From Cupriavidus basilensis (GTDB lineage Bacteria; Pseudomonadota; Gammaproteobacteria; Burkholderiales; Burkholderiaceae): a stretch of 64,000 nt of DNA. Location of the stretch: NCBI RefSeq assembly GCF_000832305.1, contig NZ_CP010537.1:3410001-3474000 (forward strand), written 5' to 3'. This document shows, piece after piece, positions 25,246 through 34,219 of the stretch. Made by a program: the position numbers and the translations under genes. Within the stretch, counting starts at the first letter, position 1; each line of letters begins with the position of its first letter. A model generated the notes under the pieces. The model saw only the letters and a program-made list of their open reading frames with translations, ran no database searches and had not been told where the DNA came from.

Positions 25246-25438
25246 ATGAGAACCCAAAGCCACGACGAACGAATTGCCAGAATCGCTGAAGAACTTGGCG
25301 CCCCCCCTGCATGTAGTGAAGCAAGCCTACCTTGATGCATTGCGCGATTTGAGCGCCGACGCGCGAGTCCACGACTACCTGCATTTCTTCGTGGTGAAGC
25401 GTGTCATCACCACGCTCCGTAACCGCCGTACCGAATAG
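25246..25438 (+). pseudogene. Frameshifted DUF3562-like gene
   Basis: AGGGGAGCG precedes ATG 25246. The first frame gives MRTQSHDERIARIAEELGAP and then breaks in a run of seven C (25291-25297). Removing one C restores HVVKQAYLDALRDLSADARV and VVKRVITTLRN to a TAG at 25436. The restored protein (~63 residues) is clearly related to the N-terminal two thirds of the gene at 31252 (same LSADARVHxYL). Either a real slippage mutation, a phase-variable tract or a sequencing error explains it. Confidence 0.75.
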
Positions 25439-25495
25439 CGAACGCGCGAGATTTGCCGCCTGCAGGTATCATCACGCACTTCAAACTAAGCCACC

Positions 25496-25758
25496 TTACT
25501 TGGCACAGCCGCTCCCCGCCTTGGCAGGGCGGGCCGCCTTGGCCGGTTCGACGTCGCCAACAACCGCGAGTACTCTTTACTCGGAAAGCTCCCCCAGTAG
25601 CCTGACACCTGCTCTCAGCAACTCACTCTTTCTTGCCTGCACCCCAGCGATAGACACCATTCCTTCAGCCCGGTATGTTTCTGGTAATCCGATTCCGGCA
25701 TCGTGAAACTATCCCGGACAACCTTTGCCCTCTTCGGCTTCTGGTCGGTCAGCGTCAC
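25496..25758 (-). pseudogene. Frameshifted KSELLRAG-type small protein
   Basis: The minus strand from GTG 25758 reads VTLTDQKPKRAKVVRDSFTM PESDYQ, which is the opening of a well-known family of small proteins in Burkholderiales and pseudomonads. One G is missing in a G-run (CTGGGGTGC). Restoring it continues GVQARKSELLRAGVRLLGEL. A TAA then interrupts, and the same frame goes on to PAKAARPAKAGSGCAK, the usual basic tail, ending at 25496. One frameshift plus one nonsense change make it a pseudogene. The family is of unknown function. Confidence 0.7.
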
Positions 25759-25983
25759 GGTTAATCCACACATTCATTGATATCAGCCTTCTTGCGCCGA
25801 CGGCGGAAAGGTTGCTCGCTGGACGGTTTCCGGCTGCATCCCGGCGTCGCCTCACGAAGCAGCACACCTGCGGCGGGCAAGCTAGGTACAGACCACGGAA
25901 GTCGGCTCGAAAATCTGTTGCATGGCAAAACAAGTTTGCTTCAGCAGGAGGCGATTCTGCTGCACCTCGCGAACGCGTCAGGC

Positions 25984-26307
25984 CTAATCACCCTCCGGCG
26001 ACAAGTACTCTGAACTCACATCTTTGGATTTAGTGACGCCATTTTGCGAAGCACAAACCTCCCAAACTAGTTCGGCATCGCTATCGAAGCAAGGCCAGCC
26101 AGACAACAGATACTGACGCCCGCTTGCGGTCATCCCTGCCCTTGCTTCGGCATCGAACGAAACGATTGCGGTGCTCACACGGCCCTCGCAGTTCTCGAAG
26201 CAATAGCCGACGAAATGACGTTCGCCTCGACTTGTCTCATAGACACGCCAGCGTTCGAGCGTAATGTGCGGTTGGTAATCTACAGGTGCAACAGGCCAGA
26301 TAGGCAT
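25984..26307 (-). CDS. Conserved hypothetical protein
   Basis: About 107 residues from ATG 26307 (an in-frame GTG at 26418 would add 37 residues of low plausibility). It contains ITLERWRVYETSRGERHFVG, SFDAEARAGMTASGRQYLLS and LVWEVCASQNGV. This layout is familiar from uncharacterised proteins carried on plasmids and islands in Burkholderiaceae. It is soluble with no catalytic motif visible. No Shine-Dalgarno sequence decides the start. The bases between here and 26567 show no gene. Confidence 0.55.
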   Translation of the reverse strand: MPIWPVAPVDYQPHITLERWRVYETSRGERHFVGYCFENCEGRVSTAIVSFDAEARAGMTASGRQYLLSGWPCFDSDAELVWEVCASQNGVTKSKDVSSEYLSPEGD

Positions 26308-26566
26308 GACGTTATCGAAATCTTTCCAAGAAATGCATTTGCTACCATCGGCGGGCCTAGGGTGGAGCAACTCGTCTCCGACATCGGCGGTGACAGGGCG
26401 CCGCTTTCGCGTGACCACGCAGCAGGACCTATGCCGTGTTCAAGTACCGCGTGAGCCGAAAGCGGCACTGCTGGGGCCGTGCAGTTCTGTGTCCACTCAA
26501 GCCAGGGCGCCGGACACGAGCGCGCAGATGCGTCAGCTCCAGTCAGGCGCAGCAATTGGTATCAGG

Positions 26567-28312
26567 TCAATTGTTACGACAGACATAAAAGTTGTCGCCA
26601 GACCGCTTCGCTTCACGTTTCGCGGCAGCAGCCAGAGTGGCAATATCGTCGCAACCAATATTTGAACATAGGCCAACCGGGACAACACCTACTGCAATTG
26701 TCACAAATCCATAGAAGCGCAAATCTCCATGGCGGTCCTCACTCTGGATGCCACCAGCCTCGATATCGACAGGTGCATAGAGTTGTACTGCGCTCGCGTT
26801 GAATCGCTTCATCGCTGTGCGGACGCGTGATTCCCAGTCCTCGGTCTGAAAAAGGATAAGAAAATCGTCCCCTCCCACGTGCCCAAGGAAATCCTTGTGC
26901 TGGTCGCACGCCTCGCTCAGAACGCCCGCCGCCAGCTTTAGCATTTCATCCCCCAGCCAGTAGCCATAATGGTCATTGAAGGGCTTGAAGCTGTTGAGGT
27001 CGCAATAGCATGCATGAAAGGGGGCACCACTCTCAACCAGTCTTCTGATATGAGCATCGATTGGCATATTGCCCGGCAGGAACGTCAGCGGGTTGGCATA
27101 TCTCGCCGCCTCGATGCGTACTTCCGTGACGGCGCGCACCAAGTCTTCCCCTGTCGCCAGACCGACATACTGACCCTGCTCGACGATGACCAGCCCATCA
27201 GACAGATAGCGTTGGTCCTCGCTAGTCAACAGTTGGGCCAACTGCTCCATCGACGCGTTCTTCTCCACCAGCATTGGAGAAGTGTTTGCGAACTCCATGC
27301 AACTCCTCCTGCCAAAGAGTTCCCGATGATAAGGAAGCGCGTAGGCGTCAACAAAAGTCCGCCGATTAATCAGACCGATGGGCCTACCACTCTTCACAAT
27401 AGCGACAGCATGCAGACTCGGATGCCTCGTCAAGATATTTAGGACATCGTCGTTACGCGTTGCCGGCGCTACGCTTGGTGCGTTTATCAAGAGCCTACTC
27501 GCCGAAAACGCGCGAGGTGCCAACTTGACCGCTTCTGGAAACACCGATATCGCATTGGCACCAATGGCGGCCCGTGCTTGCGCCTCAAGCTTTACGCTAG
27601 GCTTTGGACTTGGCTTGCCAAGCACGAACCCCTGCGCAAATGTAATGCCAATGTCACGGCAGACCGTCAGGTCTTCCACAGTCTCAAGGCCCTCTGCTAT
27701 CAATATGGCGTTGCCGGCATTGGCGAGCTCCTGCATACACCGCAGCGCAGCAAGGCGAAAAGGAGATTTTGCGACACCGTTGACGATGGAGCGGTCAATC
27801 TTGACGTAATCTGGCCGCAAGGCAATCCAGAGACCGAGATTAGCATTGCCCTGCCCATAGTCATCCAGCGCGAGTTGGGCCCCCGCTTCTCTAAGCACGC
27901 GAAGGGAGGATTCCAGGGACTCCAGAGGCTCCGGACTAGTCTGTTCGGTGAGTTCGACGACTATCCGTTCAACGGGAAATCGAACCGCGCCCAAGAATTG
28001 GCGAACATCGATTTCGCAACTGACCATCTCGCGGATGGCCTCCGCACTGAAATTGAGAAATAGTTTTCCTGGCAGGCCCGCTCGCGCAAAAGCAGCAATG
28101 CATACCCGGGCCGCGAACCGCTCCAGCCGAACCATGCGACCCTCGCGTTGCGCCTGCTCGAAGAGTTCCTGAGGACTCTCTAGAGCCGACCCCACGGGGC
28201 CTCGAATCAATGCCTCGTATCCCAGAATCTCTCCCGAGGCAAGGCACCCGATAGGCTGGAAAACCGCTCTTAGCAGCTCCTGCTCTATGCATTCTGCAAT
28301 GGACATAGTCAC
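26567..28312 (-). CDS. EAL-CBS-GGDEF c-di-GMP phosphodiesterase
   Basis: A 581-residue cytoplasmic protein with the order EAL (residues 1-245), a paired CBS region (~280-400) and GGDEF (~420-580). The EAL domain keeps its catalytic set: YEALIRG (Glu33), LFLNFS, VELTE, LDDYGQG, YVKIDRS and AEGLET. It is probably active on c-di-GMP. The GGDEF motif is GGDDF, which may still bind GTP or be catalytically competent. CBS domains may sense adenine nucleotides. GTG 28312 has AGGT upstream; ATG 28306 is an alternative. It lies near a chemoreceptor and in a window with flagellar genes; a motility link is inferred. Confidence 0.92.
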   Translation of the reverse strand: MTMSIAECIEQELLRAVFQPIGCLASGEILGYEALIRGPVGSALESPQELFEQAQREGRMVRLERFAARVCIAAFARAGLPGKLFLNFSAEAIREMVSCEIDVRQFLGAVRFPVERIVVELTEQTSPEPLESLESSLRVLREAGAQLALDDYGQGNANLGLWIALRPDYVKIDRSIVNGVAKSPFRLAALRCMQELANAGNAILIAEGLETVEDLTVCRDIGITFAQGFVLGKPSPKPSVKLEAQARAAIGANAISVFPEAVKLAPRAFSASRLLINAPSVAPATRNDDVLNILTRHPSLHAVAIVKSGRPIGLINRRTFVDAYALPYHRELFGRRSCMEFANTSPMLVEKNASMEQLAQLLTSEDQRYLSDGLVIVEQGQYVGLATGEDLVRAVTEVRIEAARYANPLTFLPGNMPIDAHIRRLVESGAPFHACYCDLNSFKPFNDHYGYWLGDEMLKLAAGVLSEACDQHKDFLGHVGGDDFLILFQTEDWESRVRTAMKRFNASAVQLYAPVDIEAGGIQSEDRHGDLRFYGFVTIAVGVVPVGLCSNIGCDDIATLAAAAKREAKRSGDNFYVCRNN

Positions 28313-28669
28313 GGAAAATACCTAATACAACTACGAATTTCTATCCACCTGAACGCCACCGCAAGTACACCAACACGTACTGACTCCCTGGCCACATCAG
28401 AATGGTGTCTGACTGCATGACTCTGACATGTCCGGCGAACTCCCAACTAGGCGCGCGGACGTTAACAGAGAAATATGACATTGCGATGACGAGATGCTTA
28501 CCAAATGCAGCCACGCCGGCAAGAATGACCGGCGCGTGGAGCGTCCAAGACAAATTTCGGGCTGTGCTGGACGGGCCATACTGATATCGGATGCCCCCGG
28601 TAATTGCGGTTTAGATGTATCCCCAACAGCGCAGCCAGCCGTCGAGCCAATCTGAACTAGCCGAGTCGG
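28313..28669. other. Gap, nothing recognised
   Basis: About 357 bases between the EAL gene and the chemoreceptor gene. No ORF with a recognised family, no T-tailed hairpin and no repeat was seen. Confidence 0.5.
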
Positions 28670-30274
28670 TCATGCTCGGGTAAGACCAGAGACGTCAAGC
28701 TTGAAAGTCGCCACATCGACAGAAAGACCTTCAGCCTGTTGATGCAGCATGCTTGCCGCAGCGGCGACTTGCTCGACCAACGCGGAGTTCTGCTGTGTCG
28801 ATGCGTCCATCGCATGCACCGCTGTGCTGAGCCTTTGAATCTTGTCCGCCTGACTCTGACTAGTCGCCTGCATCGCGGTAGCGAACGCTACTGTCCGCTC
28901 AACCGATTGCCGTACGCCGGCCATTGACACAGTCGCGTCGCGAGCCAGAGCCGCACCTGCATCCACGTCCGCTACGGTTCTTGCGATGACTCCACCAATC
29001 TCCTTTGCAGCGGCGGCACAGCGTTGAGCCAGCGTTCGCACTTCCGCAGCAACGACCGCAAAGCCGCGCCCTTGGCTACCTGCCCTGGCAGCCTCCACGG
29101 AAGCGTTCAACGCCAGTATGTTCGTCTGAAAAGCGATAGTCTCGATAAGCTGCACAATCTCAGCAACCGAGCGGGAATGGCCATGCAAGTCGGTCATCTT
29201 TCCGGCGAGACGCTCTGTGACCTTGCTTCCATCTGTCGTCGCTTCCAGCATGGCGGCCGCGATTGCGCTGGACTCCTTCGCTTCGGCCCGGGCTTGGTTG
29301 ACATCTTCAAGCAGCTCTTGCATTGACGTCGCTGCCCGCTCGAGCAAGACAGCCTGCTGCTCAGTGCGCAACGATAAATCTTGATTGCCCGACGATATCT
29401 CCTTCGTCGCGACCGAGACCGAGGCTGCGGCATCCTTAATACCAGACAGAATGTTCCTGAGCTCCAACTGCATCTTGGCCAGATTTGCCAGCATGCTGGA
29501 GGTATCCCCCTTTCGTACTGCAATGGCCAGGCTGAGGTCACCGGCAGCGATACGGTCGACGACGCGCGTCGCGTCCGCTGGCTCACCACCAAGCTCGGTC
29601 CTCACTTGCCGAGCAATGGCATAGGCCATCGCCACCGAGGCAAGCAGGCTGATGGCAAGCAGTCCCACCATGATGAGTTGGGCTGAGCTTTGCGACGCCG
29701 AGGCAGAAGCCATCGTAGCCTTCGCCTGTGCCAATTGCTGGTCTTTGAGCTTCCGGACCGTCACCGTGAGGCGTTGCAGTTGCTCCGCAAGGAAATGGCC
29801 ATCCACGGATACGGTGGCGTCGAACTGGATGGCATCAAGCGGCTGCCGCAGCATCAGCTCGATATAGGCGCTGGCCATCTCCTTCGCCTTCTTGTGTTCG
29901 CTGCGCGCGTCTGCAACGACGCTGTTTGTGGTGAGGCGGGTGTCGGCAAGCAGGGTGTCGAGTGTCTTCATCCCATTCAACATCTCCTGTTTTGCGACCT
30001 CACGTTCCTCCCCGCTCGTGGCGGCCGTCAATGAGAGTTGGGCACGGGCGGTCTCGGCGATGGCGGATTGCGCTTGCTCCGCAATCAAGGCGCCACCCAG
30101 GTCGTTATCGTACAGATGGTCTGTGGTATGCCTGACAAATACGAGGCTTCCTATCCCGGTCACACCGACGGCTGCACCGAATACATAGACAAAAGCGAGC
30201 GCGAAGCATAGCCGAGCGATGAGCGACAGTGAGCGGAAGCGGCGCAAAATGGGAAACTGGGTAGGAAGAGACAT
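28670..30274 (-). CDS. Methyl-accepting chemotaxis protein
   Basis: A 534-residue chemoreceptor from ATG 30274. TM1 (~20-45) is followed by a four-helix-bundle periplasmic domain (~46-200), TM2 (~201-222), a HAMP segment and the long cytoplasmic signalling coiled coil. The hairpin tip [20 protein letters not shown] followed by [15 protein letters not shown] is the CheA/CheW-contact signature. The C-terminus ends without an NWETF-type tether. It is likely a Tsr/Tar-like transducer of small ligands. Fragments similar to its last ~40 residues occur at 41.9 kb. Confidence 0.93.
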   Translation of the reverse strand: MSLPTQFPILRRFRSLSLIARLCFALAFVYVFGAAVGVTGIGSLVFVRHTTDHLYDNDLGGALIAEQAQSAIAETARAQLSLTAATSGEEREVAKQEMLNGMKTLDTLLADTRLTTNSVVADARSEHKKAKEMASAYIELMLRQPLDAIQFDATVSVDGHFLAEQLQRLTVTVRKLKDQQLAQAKATMASASASQSSAQLIMVGLLAISLLASVAMAYAIARQVRTELGGEPADATRVVDRIAAGDLSLAIAVRKGDTSSMLANLAKMQLELRNILSGIKDAAASVSVATKEISSGNQDLSLRTEQQAVLLERAATSMQELLEDVNQARAEAKESSAIAAAMLEATTDGSKVTERLAGKMTDLHGHSRSVAEIVQLIETIAFQTNILALNASVEAARAGSQGRGFAVVAAEVRTLAQRCAAAAKEIGGVIARTVADVDAGAALARDATVSMAGVRQSVERTVAFATAMQATSQSQADKIQRLSTAVHAMDASTQQNSALVEQVAAAASMLHQQAEGLSVDVATFKLDVSGLTRA

Positions 30275-31251
30275 GCTTGGACCTAATGAGGGGAGTCCGG
30301 CCTTTAACGCCATGGCTTCCGCAATCTTTAGGGAGCATCACAAAAGCTTCATAAAACTCCCTCACCCCGAGCATCATTCAAGGCATCCGCCGACGCTGAC
30401 AGGATGCTGCTGAAAAGAGTTGAAAATAATGATGTGAGTGCGCCCGGCCAAGGAGCATTTTCCGCCCGCAGAAAATTTCACAAAATTGCAACAATTACGC
30501 GCTAGGGTGTCCACCCGGCACACAGGTACATGCTCCGTTGGGGGTGACGATTTTTGACACAATCCGTATCGGTGTGCCTCTCTTCCCGCTAACCTCGCCG
30601 ACATCTAGCCAGCTTCGAAACTGAGACGTCCTCGCGTACATAGCTGGCAATCGTACTTGGCCGCCGTCAACTCCCATGACGGCTGTGGCTGATGACAAAT
30701 ATGGCTCCATCCAGCGCGGCCCGAGTACCCCGAGTACCTTAGCCCTAGCACATTCAGGTACCCACTGGCGCATGTCGCGTGTTATTGGCATTGAGCCCCC
30801 TCATTGCGGACGTAGCCTGCAGACCACTTGTGGAATCGGCCTCCCGGCGGCATTGGACTAGGCGATGAATCTCTTTGATGGCAATGGACCGCTCACGGAG
30901 CAAATCCCAGGACCAGTTGGCACCTCAAAGGCGACATGCAGCTCGCCTCTATGTCGGAAATTCAAGGCAACGCGTAAGACTGGGCACCTTGCCAACAAGC
31001 GTTGGTCATGTTTTGCATGTGTCGTAATCTCACCTCCAACGAGCGTCGGCGGCGGAAACACACTCACCTCAGCAATGGCCCTAAAAGTTGACTAGAGTAA
31101 TAAACCGTCCCTACCGGCGGCGCACCGCCTCGGAGGTGATGGGCTTGAGGAGAAGCGGATGCACATGGAGCCCTGCCGTCACATCGAATTGATGGCAAAG
31201 AGCAGTACAGCGCTTACGCCCGTTGGCCGCCCAAGAAGAAAGTGGGGAACT
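30275..31251. other. Gap of almost 1 kb with no supported gene
   Basis: Several short open frames exist on both strands (for example minus 30495-30791 and plus 30865-31095), but none has a ribosome binding site, a recognised motif or codon use like its neighbours. No terminator or repeat stands out. It may be decayed sequence. Confidence 0.45.
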
Positions 31252-31617
31252 ATGAAAACAGAGGACCAAGACCATCTAGTCGTAAGAATCGCGATGGAGA
31301 CAGGCTTCCCCGCCGAGGTCGTCCGGGAAACCTACCTCGCTGCTTTCCTAGAACTAAGCGCCGATGCCCGAGTTCACGTCTATCTGCCTTTGTTCGCAGC
31401 AAAGCGCGCAATCGCTCGGCTGCGCAATGTCAACGGCGAGTCCGGAATTCAAACACTCTCCTCCGGCTTGACGGCACAAGAGGCCCTTATGGACTTTCAG
31501 GTAGAAGTGGAACCTGAGCTCCGTGCGAACCGCCCCGCCGCGAGCGAGGCCGGAGTTGCGAGCCACCACTCTGCTCACGATGGCGCAGCATTGGTACCGA
31601 GCGCTATATGTGGGTAG
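31252..31617 (+). CDS. DUF3562-like small protein
   Basis: A 121-residue protein with GGGGA 6 bases before ATG 31252. Residues 1-65 match the frame-restored protein at 25.2 kb: RIAMETGFPAEVVRETYLAA, LSADARVHVYLPLF and KRAIARLRN. This pattern is what I associate with DUF3562, a small helical family of unknown role in beta-proteobacteria. The last ~50 residues are a low-complexity tail not present in the relative, suggesting altered 3' sequence. It stops 11 bases before a decayed glycosyltransferase on the other strand. Confidence 0.65.
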   Translation: MKTEDQDHLVVRIAMETGFPAEVVRETYLAAFLELSADARVHVYLPLFAAKRAIARLRNVNGESGIQTLSSGLTAQEALMDFQVEVEPELRANRPAASEAGVASHHSAHDGAALVPSAICG

Positions 31618-31628
31618 CTCGACGCGCC

Positions 31629-32172
31629 CTATTGTGTCCGAATCTTATGGCACCGCGCAACGGGCGCGAAATAGTCCGTGTCGACTCCGTGCAGAATCGT
31701 TGTGACCGGCACCTTATAATACGGCGAGTCGCTCAGCTTGGTCGCCACGTAACCGCTTACGGCGATAACATGGTGTTCCTAGCCATGCACGCAAGGAATT
31801 GCCCACACTGCGACTCTGGTGGTCATTGTGTTTGGTGAACACAATGCATGGCCGACGGACTGCAACAAGCCTGGTAAGCATAACAAGCTTATGGTCGGAG
31901 GAGCCATTGACATGAATGATGTCGAATCGCCCGAAGCTGAGAAGCCGCCAGAGCACCCACAACTCCTTTAACCAAGCAAGACCCCGTGGCGAGAAGTCAA
32001 GTGCCTGCAAGCGAACCAATGCGAGTGAGCCCGCCAGCCGAAATAGCCTGCTCGTGTGAGGAACGGCCAGTGTTATATCGTGGTTCCGCGCCAATTCACC
32101 CAACAGGCTCATAACGTAAGTATCGTGGCCTCCGCCATTTCCTCGGTGGAAATTCGTGAGTAGAACTTTCAT
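31629..32172 (-). pseudogene. Truncated, frameshifted group-4 glycosyltransferase
   Basis: The first frame gives 152 residues with the GT-B N-terminal signature MKVLLTNFHRGNGGGHDTYV and FDIIHVNGSSDHKL. After SLRAWLGT a single extra C shifts the frame. Removing it restores HVIAVSGYVATKLSDSPYYK and TTILHGVDTDYF, classic GT4 text, to a stop near 31629. The C-terminal donor-binding domain (~180 residues) is missing. The gene was therefore both frameshifted and truncated. Confidence 0.8.
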
Positions 32173-32616
32173 ATCTATTCCGTTGCCCGGTTCCCGACGA
32201 CATGCAAGTTAGGCGATTATTACGGAAAATGACAAGCCACGTTCACTTGGGCTTACCCCGACAGTGGGGTTGGCGCAGGCAAGCCAGGATTGAGCGCTAA
32301 TAACGCGCGACCTGCGAAGGAGAGAGCATGAGCAGAGGGAGTGCCAGAGAGACGATGACGACTAAGCGTGGAGTACATCGCCACGGGACCGCAAACACTG
32401 CCTCGGCGAACGACCCTCTACGATTTCGATGGCACAGCTGATGTCAACATAGCCCCGTTGCAAGACGAGTAAGGTGTTAAGAATTGATGCCTCAAACGTT
32501 GCCCTCCGGATTGCGGAATCGCTGTGGCACTGCGCCTACTCGTCGCCAAAACAAGAAAATCTGATAGGGGCGAACTGGGGAAAGCCAAAAGAGGCAGTTG
32601 GCCGATAGCATCTCAA
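32173..32616 (+). other. Gap holding one short ORF with a good ribosome binding site
   Basis: AAGGAGAGAGC precedes ATG 32328, which opens a 37-residue frame (MSRGSARETMTTKRGVHRHG onward, stop near 32441). A second frame within it encodes TTLYDFDGTADVNIAPLQDE, so the reading frame may be broken here too. No family is recognised. The remainder shows nothing. Confidence 0.3.
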
Positions 32617-33375
32617 TCAAGGCCAGGAAGACCTGTGGTCGCTCTGGACCAAAGAATCCAACGACCCATCCCAATCAGAAAGTTTCGAGTCGACGTCAAT
32701 TGCAAGCTCTGAGAGCACCTCAAGCGACTCGTTGGAAAGCACGCTGTCGCCCTTGAATCCGAAGAGCACCTCATCTCGCCTCACAAGCAAGTCCCGTATT
32801 TCGGTTCTAAAAAGGCGCGTGACCGATTCGATGACGGCATCCACATCCGCATTGCCGGTGTCCAGCACCATGCGGTCCAGCAGTTCAGTCGTTGTTTCGG
32901 TGCTGAGCATCAAATCGCCGGTCACCCAGCTGTTGACCATAAAGAGGCTCTTCGGAAGCCCCTTGGCATCGAAGCCGATTGTCAGCAGATGCCTCGTGCT
33001 GACCGAATGTTCGGCTCCCCCCGTATGTTTTGAGAACACCACTTCTCGCCGCGACCGAAACCGTCGACCCCAAAGTTCGGGGCGCGCAAACAAGTGAATA
33101 TGTCCATGTTCCGAGGTGCCAGGCCGGTCCTCGGGGGAGTGTGAGTGATAGAACCACTGGTACCCGCTCTTCACGTCGATAGCATCTTCTTCCGGATAGT
33201 GCGTCCATTGCCTCGGCGCCTGACCGCGCAACAGGCCACCTAAAAGATGTTCCTCTCGCTGGGCCAGGTCCGCATAGACATTGAGCAAGCGCAAGCCAGC
33301 GACGCGCGCGGCGTCACTGGCCGGACTCGTTGACTGCCGGAGCCAGGCCACGGATATCAGCTCTTGGGGGCGCAT
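32617..33375 (-). CDS. His-rich protein of unknown function, partner of the Cys-rich peptide (DUF6969-like)
   Basis: A ~252-residue soluble protein. I place the start at ATG 33375, overlapping the last codons of the Cys-rich peptide gene by 19 bases; GTG 33351 is an alternative. The most telling segments are GYQWFYHSHSPEDRPGTSEH and EHGHIHLFARPELWG, a dense cluster of His/Glu residues suited to metal binding, and LLTIGFDAKGLPKSLFMVNS. This pattern resembles what I know as DUF6969; that name is from memory and should be confirmed. The overlap and shared promoter imply that it acts on, loads or is co-needed with the secreted peptide. Confidence 0.7.
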   Translation of the reverse strand: MRPQELISVAWLRQSTSPASDAARVAGLRLLNVYADLAQREEHLLGGLLRGQAPRQWTHYPEEDAIDVKSGYQWFYHSHSPEDRPGTSEHGHIHLFARPELWGRRFRSRREVVFSKHTGGAEHSVSTRHLLTIGFDAKGLPKSLFMVNSWVTGDLMLSTETTTELLDRMVLDTGNADVDAVIESVTRLFRTEIRDLLVRRDEVLFGFKGDSVLSNESLEVLSELAIDVDSKLSDWDGSLDSLVQSDHRSSWP

Positions 33376-33599
33376 TTCGGGGCACATTTTGGCGCGCACT
33401 TGTTGGCGCCGCACTTTGCCTTCTCCATGCTCTTCCTGGGCGCGCACTTGCCCGCGCATTTTGCACCGCACTTCGCCGTCTCAGCCCTCGGCTGGCACTT
33501 TGCTGAGCCCTTCATCTCCTGTGTCTGTGCGGCCGCCGGCAATGCCAAGGTGGCGGCGGTCAGGGTGGCGAGCGATATGAGTTTCAGTGGTGTTTTCAT
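33357..33599 (-). CDS. Secreted 8-cysteine KCAP-repeat peptide
   Basis: An 80-residue precursor with a perfect AAGGAGG before ATG 33599. Residues 1-24 (MKTPLKLISLATLTAATLAL PAAA) form a signal peptide. The mature ~56 residues contain eight cysteines, almost all preceded by Lys: KCQP, KCGAKCAGKCAP, then KCGANKCAPKCAPKCAP. Size, export and Lys-Cys periodicity recall bufferin-type copper-binding peptides, but no MNIO (DUF692) maturase gene is near and the EGKCG motif is absent. Expression comes from a promoter shared with the ECF-type cluster (33653-33682). Periplasmic metal or thiol buffering is inferred. Confidence 0.8.
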   Translation of the reverse strand: MKTPLKLISLATLTAATLALPAAAQTQEMKGSAKCQPRAETAKCGAKCAGKCAPRKSMEKAKCGANKCAPKCAPKCAPKS

Positions 33600-33652
33600 G
33601 ATGCCTCCTTGGGAGTAAGGTAACGCGAGGTTGCAGCAGGCTTCCTCGACCA

Positions 33653-33682
33653 CTAAGAGGGCCCCAGGCGCCAAGCGGGTTC
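33653..33682 (-). promoter_or_regulatory. ECF-type promoter for the Cys-rich peptide operon
   Basis: On the minus strand GAACC (33682-33678), exactly 18 bases, then CTCTTAG (33659-33653). The ATG is 54 bases downstream of the -10 element. The same element pair with the same spacing occurs at 33716 and 35922. Confidence 0.75.
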
Positions 33683-33715
33683 GCGCCATCAAAGAATTTT
33701 TTCTGCGCAGAACGC

Positions 33716-33745
33716 GAACCGTTTTCGCATCAGGTCGCCTCTTAG
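33716..33745 (+). promoter_or_regulatory. ECF-type promoter for the cytochrome c operon
   Basis: GAACC (33716-33720), 18 bases, CTCTTAG (33739-33745). The cytochrome c ATG is at 33775. Back-to-back with the promoter of the Cys-rich peptide operon, the -35 elements facing each other 33 bases apart. Confidence 0.75.
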
Positions 33746-33774
33746 TGGGTGTTCCTCCCACGAAAAGGGTCGCC

Positions 33775-34209
33775 ATGAAAAAACTCACGCTCACCGCGCT
33801 GATGGCGCTGTGTACTGCCTCGGTCCTGTTCTCCCCGACCGCTTCCGCCGAGGGTGATGCGAGTGCGCTGACCGTGCGCCCTGCTGGCTACAAGCCCCGC
33901 GAGGGCGACGCAAAGCTCGGCGAAAGGCTCTTCCACGACCCCAAGCTGTCAACGAACGGGATGTCCTGCGCGACCTGCCACGCCAACCATGCCTCGTATT
34001 CGGACAGTTTTGCGAAGCCCTATCCACACACGGTCGTCATGGCTAGGGACCAACTGGGACGCAAGCAGGTTTACCTGGACGAGATGATTCAGGCCTGCAT
34101 GGTGATGCCCATGGCCGCCAAGCCGCTGCCCTGGGACTCAAAGGAATTGGCGGCGCTGGTCGCCTTCGTTGAACAAGAGCAAAGAACGTTTAAGCCGACG
34201 AAACAGTAA
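33775..34209 (+). CDS. Exported mono-haem cytochrome c
   Basis: A 144-residue protein with a signal peptide (1-24, SPTASA) and one haem site, SCATCHANH (CxxCH near residue 64). LGERLFHDPKLSTNGMSCAT is the opening seen in MauG/cytochrome-c-peroxidase N-terminal domains. Methionines in QACMVMPMAAKPLPW may supply the distal ligand. AAAAGGG precedes ATG 33775. Followed after 10 bases by a thioredoxin-like gene. Its electron partner is unknown; a periplasmic redox role in the cluster is inferred. Confidence 0.88.
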   Translation: MKKLTLTALMALCTASVLFSPTASAEGDASALTVRPAGYKPREGDAKLGERLFHDPKLSTNGMSCATCHANHASYSDSFAKPYPHTVVMARDQLGRKQVYLDEMIQACMVMPMAAKPLPWDSKELAALVAFVEQEQRTFKPTKQ

Positions 34210-34219
34210 AGGAGGTGCT

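Noticed and set aside
30495..30791. A 98-codon minus-strand ORF in the gap after the chemoreceptor
   Set aside because: No start signal, no recognised motif and no support from neighbours; left as part of the gap.
24078..31640. A shared motif CTCGACRCGCCCTATT at ~24078 and ~31619
   Set aside because: A 16-base match with one mismatch can occur by chance in 64 kb, and the flanks do not align well; no recombination signature is certain.
33357..33599. Calling the KCAP-repeat peptide a true bufferin
   Set aside because: No DUF692/MNIO maturase, DUF2063 or DoxX gene is present in the window and the EGKCG motif is missing, so only a resemblance is claimed.
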